Origin: Zea mays
Lineage: Eukaryota > Streptophyta > Magnoliopsida > Poales > Poaceae
NCBI RefSeq assembly: GCF_902167145.1
Contig: NW_023367256.1
Coordinates: forward strand, 1 to 64,000
Direction of reading: 5' to 3'
Length of the DNA stretch: 64,000 bases
In this document: in pieces, positions 57,481 to 64,000 of the stretch
How the letters are laid out: each line of letters begins with the position of its first letter
How positions within the stretch are numbered: the stretch's first letter is position 1
Program-made: the position numbers and the translations under genes
Notes under the pieces: model-generated
Databases searched by the model: none
What the model was told of the DNA's origin: nothing
Seen by the model: the letters and a program-made list of their open reading frames with translations, nothing else

Positions 57481-58109
57481 CACCTCACCCCACATATGTT
57501 TCCTTGCCATAGATCACATTCTTGGATTTCTGGTGGAGACCATTTCTTGGTCTAAAATCCGTAGGTGTTAGCCTCTAGTATTATTGAAAATGGTCGCTCA
57601 TGGCTATTTTCAAGGTCGCTCATGGCTATTTTCATAAAAAATGGGGGTTGTGTGGCCATTTATCATCGACTAGAGGCTCATAAACCTCACCCCACATATG
57701 TTTCCTTGCCATAGATTACATTCTTGGATTTCTGGTGGAGACCATTTCTTGGTCAAAAATCCGTAGGTGTTAGCCTTCGATATTATTGAAAATGGTCGTT
57801 CATGGCTATTTTCGACAAAAATGGGGGTTGTGTGGCCATTGATCATCGACCAGAGGCTCATACACCTCACCCCACATATGTTTCCTTGCCATAGATCACA
57901 TTCTTGGATTTCTGGTGGAGACCATTTCTTGGTCAAAAATCCGTAGGTGTTAGCCTTCGGTATTATTGTAAATGGCCATTCATGGCTATTTTCGACAAAA
58001 ATGGGGGTTGTGTGGCCATTGATCATCGACCAGAGGCTCATACACCTCACCCCACATATGTTTCCTTGCCATAGATCACATTCTTGGATTTCTGGTGGAG
58101 ACCATTTCT

Positions 58110-61100
58110 AGGTCAAAAATCCGTAGGTCTTAGCCTCTAATATTATTGAAAATGGTCGCTCATGGCTATTTTCAAGGTCGCTCATGGCTATTTTCATAAA
58201 AAATGGGGGATGTGTGGCCATTTATCATCGACTAGAGGCTCATAAACCTCACCCCACATATGTTTCCTTGCCATAGATTACATTCTTGGATTTCTGGTGG
58301 AAAACATTTCTTGGTTAAAAACTAGTACTTGTTAGCCTTCGGTATTATTGAAAATGGTCATTCATGGCTATTTTCGGCAAAATGGGGGTTGTGTGGCCAA
58401 TGATCGTCGACCAGAGGCTCATACACCTCACCCCACATATGTTTCCTTGTCGTAGATCACATTCTTGGATTTCTGGTGGAGACCATTTCTTGGTCAAAAA
58501 TCCGTAGGTGTTAGCCTTCGATATTATTGAAAATGGTCGTTCATGGCTATTTTCGACAAAAATGGGGGTTGTGTGGCCATTGATCATCGACCAGAGGCTC
58601 ATACACCTCACCCCACATATGTTTCCTTGCCATAGATCACATTCTTGGATTTCTGGTGGAGACCATTTCTTGGTCAAAAATCCGTAGGTGTTAGCCTTCG
58701 GTATTATTGTAAATGGTCATTCATGGCTATTTTGGACAAAAATGGGGGTTGTGTGGCCATTGATCGTCGACCAGAGGCTCATACACCTCACCCCACATAT
58801 GTTTCCTTGCCATAGATCACATTCTTGGATTTCTGGTGGAGACCATTTCTTGGTCTAAAATCTGTAGGTGTTAGCCTCTAGTATTATTGAAAATGGTCGC
58901 TCATGGCTATTTTCAAGGTCGCTCATGGCTATTTTCATAAAAAATGGGGGTTGTGTGGCCATTTATCATCGACTAGAGGCTCATAAACCTCACCCCACAT
59001 ATGTTTACTTGCCATAGATTACATTCTTGGATTTCTGGTGGAAACCATTTCTTGGTTAAAAACTCGTACGTGTTAGCCTTCGGTATTATTGAAAATGGTC
59101 ATTCATGGCTATTTTCGGCAAAATGGGGGTTGTGTGGCCATTGATCATCGACTAGAGGCTGATACACCTCACCCCACATATGTTTCCTTGCCATAGATTA
59201 CATTCTTGGATTTCTGGTGGAAACCATTTCTTGGTTAAAAACTCGTACGTGTTAGCCTTCGGTATTATTGAAAATGGTCATTCATGGCTATTTTCGGCAA
59301 AATGGGGGTTGTGTGGCCATTGATCGTCGACCAGAGGCTCATACACCTCACCCCACATATGTTTCCTTGTCATAGATCACATTCTTGGATTTCTGGTGGA
59401 GACCATTTCTTGGTCAAAAATCAGTAGGTGTTAGCCTTCGATATTATTGAAAATGGTCGTTCATGGCTATTTTCGACAAAAATGGGGGTTGTGTGGCCAT
59501 TGATCATCGACCAGAGGCTCATACACCTCACCCCACATATGTTTCCTTGCCATAGATCACATTCTTGGATTTCTGGTGGAGACCATTTCTTGGTCAAAAA
59601 TCCGTAGGTGTTAGCCTTCGGTATTATTGTAAATGGTCATTCATGGCTATTTTCGACAAAAATGGGGGTTATGTGGCCATTGATCATCGACTAGAGGCTC
59701 ATACACCTCACCCCACATATGTTTCCTTGCCATAGATCACATTCTTGGATTTCTAGTGGAGACCATTTCTAGGTCAAAAATCTGTAGGTCTTAGCCTCTA
59801 ATATTATTGAAAATGGTCGCTCATGGCTATTTTCAAGGTCGCTCATGGCTATTTTCATAAAAAATGGGGGATGTGTGGCCATTTATCATCGACTAGAGGC
59901 TCATAAACCTCACCCCACATATGTTTCCTTGCCATAGATTACATTCTTGGATTTCTGGTGGAAAACATTTCTTGGTTAAAAACTAGTACTTGTTAGCCTT
60001 CGGTATTATTGAAAATGGTCATTCATGGCTATTTTCGGCAAAATGGGGGTTGTGTGGCCAATGATCGTCGACCAGAGGCTCATACACCTCACCCCACATA
60101 TGTTTCCTTGTCGTAGATCACATTCTTGGATTTCTGGTGGAGACCATTTCTTGGTCAAAAATCCGTAGGTGTTAGCCTTCGATATTATTGAAAATGGTCG
60201 TTCATGGCTATTTTCGACAAAAATGGGGGTTGTGTGGCCATTGATCATCGACCAGAGGCTCATACACCTCACCCCACATATGTTTCCTTGCCATAGATCA
60301 CATTCTTGGATTTCTGGTGGAGACCATTTCTTGGTCAAAAATCCGTAGGTGTTAGCCTTCGGTATTATTGTAAATGGTCATTCATGGCTATTTTGGACAA
60401 AAATGGGGGTTGTGTGGCTATTGATCGTCGACCAGAGGCTCATACACCTCACCCCACATATGTTTCCTTGCCATAGATCACATTCTTGGATTTCTGGTGG
60501 AGACCATTTCTTGGTCTAAAATCTGTAGGTGTTAGCCTCTAGTATTATTGAAAATGGTCGCTCATGGCTATTTTCATAAAAAATGGGGGTTGTGTGGCCA
60601 TTTATCATCGACTAGAGGCTCATAAACCTCACCCCACATATGTTTACTTGCCATAGATTACATTCTTGGATTTCTGGTGGAAACCATTTCTTGGTTAAAA
60701 ACTCGTACGTGTTAGCCTTCGGTATTATTGAAAATGGTCATTCATGGCTATTTTCGGCAAAATGGGGGTTGTGTGGCCATTGATCATCGACTAGAGGCTG
60801 ATACACCTCACCCCACATATGTTTCCTTGCCATAGATTACATTCTTGGATTTCTGGTGGAAACCATTTCTTGGTTAAAAACTCGTACGTGTTAGCCTTCA
60901 GTATTATTGAAAATGGTCATTCATGGCTATTTTCGGCAAAATGGGGGTTGTGTGGCCATTGATCATCGACCAGAGGCTCATACACCTCACCCCACATATG
61001 TTTCCTTGTCATAGATCACATTCTTGGATTTCTGGTGGAGACCATTTCTTGGTCAAAAATCAGTAGGTGTTAGCCTTCGATATTATTGAAAATGGTCGTT

Positions 61101-61410
61101 CATGGCTATTTTCGACAAAAATGGGGGTTGTGTGGCCATTGATCATCGACCAGAGGCTCATACACCTCACCCCACATATGTTTCCTTGCCATAGATCACA
61201 TTCTTGGATTTCTGGTGGAGACCATTTCTTGGTCAAAAATCCGTAGGTGTTAGCCTTCGGTATTATTGTAAATGGTCATTCATGGCTATTTTCGACAAAA
61301 ATGGGGGTTATGTGGCCATTGATCATCGACCAGAGGCTCATACACCTCACCCCACATATGTTTCCTTGCCATAGATCACATTCTTGGATTTCTAGTGGAG
61401 ACCATTTCTT
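58110..61410 (-). repeat. Knob higher-order repeat, period about 1661 bp
   Basis: Two tandem copies, about 58110-59770 and 59771-61410, share private variants, for example the TTGTCGTAGATCAC monomer at 58447 and 60108, ACTAGTACTTG at 58321 and 59982, and TCTAGGTCAAAAAT at 58107 and 59768. The second copy is about 1639 bp because it lacks the 22-bp duplication present at 58905. A third copy starts at about 61410 but soon diverges. Confidence 0.85.
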
Positions 61411-62390
61411 GGTCAAAAATCCGTAGGTCTTAGCCTCTAATATTATTGAAAATGGTCGCTCATGGCTATTTTCAAGGTCGCTCATGGCTATTTTCATAAA
61501 AAATGGGGGTTGTGTGGCCATTTATCATCGACTAGAGACTCATAAACCTCACCCCACATATGTTTCCTTGCCATAGATTACATTCTTGGATTTCTGGTGG
61601 AAACCATTTCTTGGTTAAAAACTCGTACGTGTTAGCCTTCGGTATTATTGAAAATGGTCATTCATGGCTATTTTCGGCAAATTGGGGGTTGTGTGGCCAT
61701 TGATCATCGACCAGAGGCTCATACAACTCACCCCACATATGTTTCCTTGCCATAGATCACATTCTTGGATTTCTGGTGGAGACCATTTCTTGGGCAAAAA
61801 TCCGAATGTGTTAGCCTTTGGTATTTTTGAAAATGGTCATTCATGGCTATTTTCGACAAAAATGGGGGTTGTGTGGCCATTGATCTTCGAACAGAGGCTC
61901 ATACACCTCACTACACATATGTTTCCTTGCCATAGATCACATTCTTGGATTTATGGTGGAGACCATTTCTTGGTCAAAAATCCGTAGGCGTTAGGCGTCA
62001 GTGTCATTGAAAATGGTCGTTCATGGCTATTTTCGACAAAAATTAGGGTTGTGTGGCCATTGATCATCGACCAGAGGCTCATACACCTCAACCCACATAT
62101 GTTTCCTTGCCATAGATCACATTCTTGGATTTCTGGTGGAGACCATTTCTTGGTCAAAAATCCGTAGGTGTTAGCCTCTAGTATTATTGAAAATGGTCGC
62201 TCATGGCTATTTTCAAGGTCACTCATGGCTATTTTCATAAAAAATGGGGGTTGTGTGTGGCCATTGATCGTCGACCAGAGGCTCATACACCTCACCCCAC
62301 ATATGTTTCCTTGCCATAGATCACATTCTTGGATTTCTGGTGGAGACCATTTCTTGGTCAAAAATCCGTAGGAGTTAGCCTTCGGTATTA

Positions 62391-63290
62391 CCACACAACC
62401 CCCATTTTTGTCAAAAATTGCCATGAACGACTATTTTCAATAATACCGAAGGCTAACACCTACGGATTTCTGACCAAGAAATGGTTTCCACCAGAAATCC
62501 AAGAATGTGATCTATGGCAAGGAAACATATGTGGGGTGAGGTGTATGAGCGTCTGGTCGATGATCAATGGCCACACAACCCCCATTTTTGTCGAAAATAG
62601 CCATGAACGACCATTTTCAATAATACCGAAGGCTAACACCTACGGATTTTTGACCAAGAAATGGTCTCCACCAGAAATCCAAGAATGTGATCTATGGCAA
62701 GGAAACATATGTAGGGTGAGGTGTATGAGCCTCTGGTCGATGATCAATGGCCACACAACCCCCATTTTTGTCGAAAATAGCCATGAACGACCATTTTCAA
62801 TAATACCGAAGGCTAACACCTATGGATTTTTGACCAAGAAATGGTCTCCACCAGAAATCCAAGAATGTGATCTATGGCAAGGAAACATATGTGGGGTGAG
62901 GTGTATGAGCCTCTAGTCGATGATCAATGGCCACACAACCCCCATTTTTGTCGAAAATAGCCATGAATGACCATTTTCAAAAATACCAAAGGCTAACACG
63001 TACGGATTTTTAACCAAGAAATGGTCTCCACCAGAAATCCAAGAATGTGATCTATGGCAAGGAAACATATGTGGGGTGAGGTGTACGAGCCTCTGGTCGA
63101 TGATCAATGGCCACACAACCCCCATTTTGCCGAAAATAGCCATGAATGACCATTTTCAATAATACCGAAGGCTAACACGTACGAGTTTTTAACCAAGAAA
63201 TGGTCTCCACCAGAAATCCAAGAATGTGATCTATGGCAAGGAAACATATGTGGGGTGAGGTGTATGAGCGTCTGGTCGATGATCAATGGT
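62391..63290 (+). repeat. 180-bp knob satellite, plus orientation block (900 bp)
   Basis: Five monomers in plus orientation between junctions at 62390/62391 (TTCGGTATTA|CCACACAACC) and 63290. It contains the same cassette as 15526-15953. Confidence 0.92.
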
Positions 63291-64000
63291 GTGGCCATTG
63301 ATCATCGACTAGAGGCTCATACACCTCACCCCACATATGTTTCCTTGTCATAGATCACATTCTTGGATTTCTGGTGGAGACTATTTCTTGGTCAAAAATC
63401 CGTAGGTGTTAGCCTTCGGTATTATTGAAAATGGTCGTTCATGGCTATTTTCGACAAAAATGGGGGTTGTGTGGCCATTGATCATCGACCAGACGCTCAT
63501 ACACCTCACCCCACATATGTTTCCTTGCCATAGATCACATTCTTGGATTTCTGGTGGAGACCATTTCTTGGTCTAAAATCCATAGGTGTTAGCCTCTAGT
63601 ATTATTGAAAATGGTCGCTCATGGCTATTTTCAAGGTCGCTCATGGCTATTTTCATAAAAATGGGGGTTGTGTAGCCATTTATCATCGACTAGAGGCTCA
63701 TAAACCTCACCCCACATATGTTTTCCTTGCCATAGATTACATTCTTGGATTTCTGGTGGAGACCATTTCTTGGTTAAAAATCCGTAGGTGTTAGCCTTCG
63801 GTATTATTGAAAATGGTCATTCATGGCTATTTTCGGCAAAATGGGGGTTGTGTGGCCATTGATCATCGACCAGAGGCTCGTACACCTCACCCCACATATG
63901 TTTCCTTGCCATAGATCACATTCTTGGATTTCTGGTGGAGACCATTTCTTGGTCAAAAATCCGTAGGTGTTAGCCTTCGGTATTATTGAAAATGGTCGTT
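63291..64000 (-). repeat. 180-bp knob satellite, minus orientation, to the window edge
   Basis: After a 5-bp spacer (TGTGG, 63290-63294) the array reads in minus orientation to the right edge, making a foldback with the block before it. A 202-bp variant lies near 63623. Confidence 0.93.

Larger units (their letters stand above)
53904..62390 (-). repeat. 180-bp knob satellite, minus orientation array (about 8.5 kb)
   Basis: Monomers run opposite to the first half of the window. 202-bp monomers with the 22-bp duplication recur (near 55168, 55373, 56291, 57601, 58162, 58905, 59822, 61462 and 62206). It includes a 27-bp plus-orientation insertion at 57427 and a higher-order repeat at 58.1-61.4 kb. 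No gene is seen. Confidence 0.95.

Noticed and set aside
53455..64000. TR-1 (350-bp) knob repeat or centromeric CentC repeat mixed into the array
   Set aside because: Every segment read fits the 180-bp monomer or its 202-bp variant; no second satellite was recognised.

Overview
The window is plant nuclear DNA, almost certainly from maize or a close relative (Zea). About 33.8 kb of the 64 kb is a satellite with a strict 180-bp period, whose monomer I recognise as the maize 180-bp knob repeat of heterochromatic knobs. The rest is LTR retrotransposons inserted into that satellite. I see no host protein-coding gene, tRNA or rRNA.

Layout. 1-1491: 3' end of an older Tat-type Ty3/gypsy element (element A), running off the left edge. 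1492-1971: knob repeats. 1972-11364: a full-length but frameshifted Ty1/copia element of the Sirevirus (Opie/Ji-like) type on the minus strand. 11365-31998: knob array, mostly plus orientation. 31999-41606: a structurally complete Tat-type gypsy element (E1), minus strand, flanked by CCTAC. 41607-43698: knob array. 43699-53454: a second copy of that family (E2), plus strand, flanked by GAGCC. 53455-64000: knob array, mostly minus orientation, with several inversion junctions. E1 and E2 resemble the maize cinful-zeon group (tentative). They lie in opposite orientation 2.1 kb apart and both landed in the same copy of a 2.2-kb knob higher-order repeat.

Gene content. E1 and E2 each carry an intact 1317-codon pol with protease, reverse transcriptase, two RNase H domains and integrase, but no recognisable gag. 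Between pol and the 3' LTR, on the opposite strand, each carries a second gene of about 915 codons. Antisense ORFs of this kind are known in Tat elements. Here it has its own TATA box, a long first exon with a domain resembling the plant 'putative gypsy type transposon' family, a coiled-coil second exon and an eight-codon acidic third exon. Canonical GT-AG boundaries are present throughout E2, while E1 has a changed first acceptor. The two copies are nearly identical in pol (5 of 1317 residues differ) but differ by roughly a tenth in the antisense protein, which suggests a mosaic origin.

The satellite contains higher-order repeats of about 2179 bp and 1661 bp, a 22-bp internal duplication giving 202-bp monomers, an island of diverged monomers, and at least eight orientation switches, one of them a near-perfect 54-bp palindrome. 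The long reading frames over the satellite are a by-product of a 180-bp (60-codon) period and are not annotated as genes.
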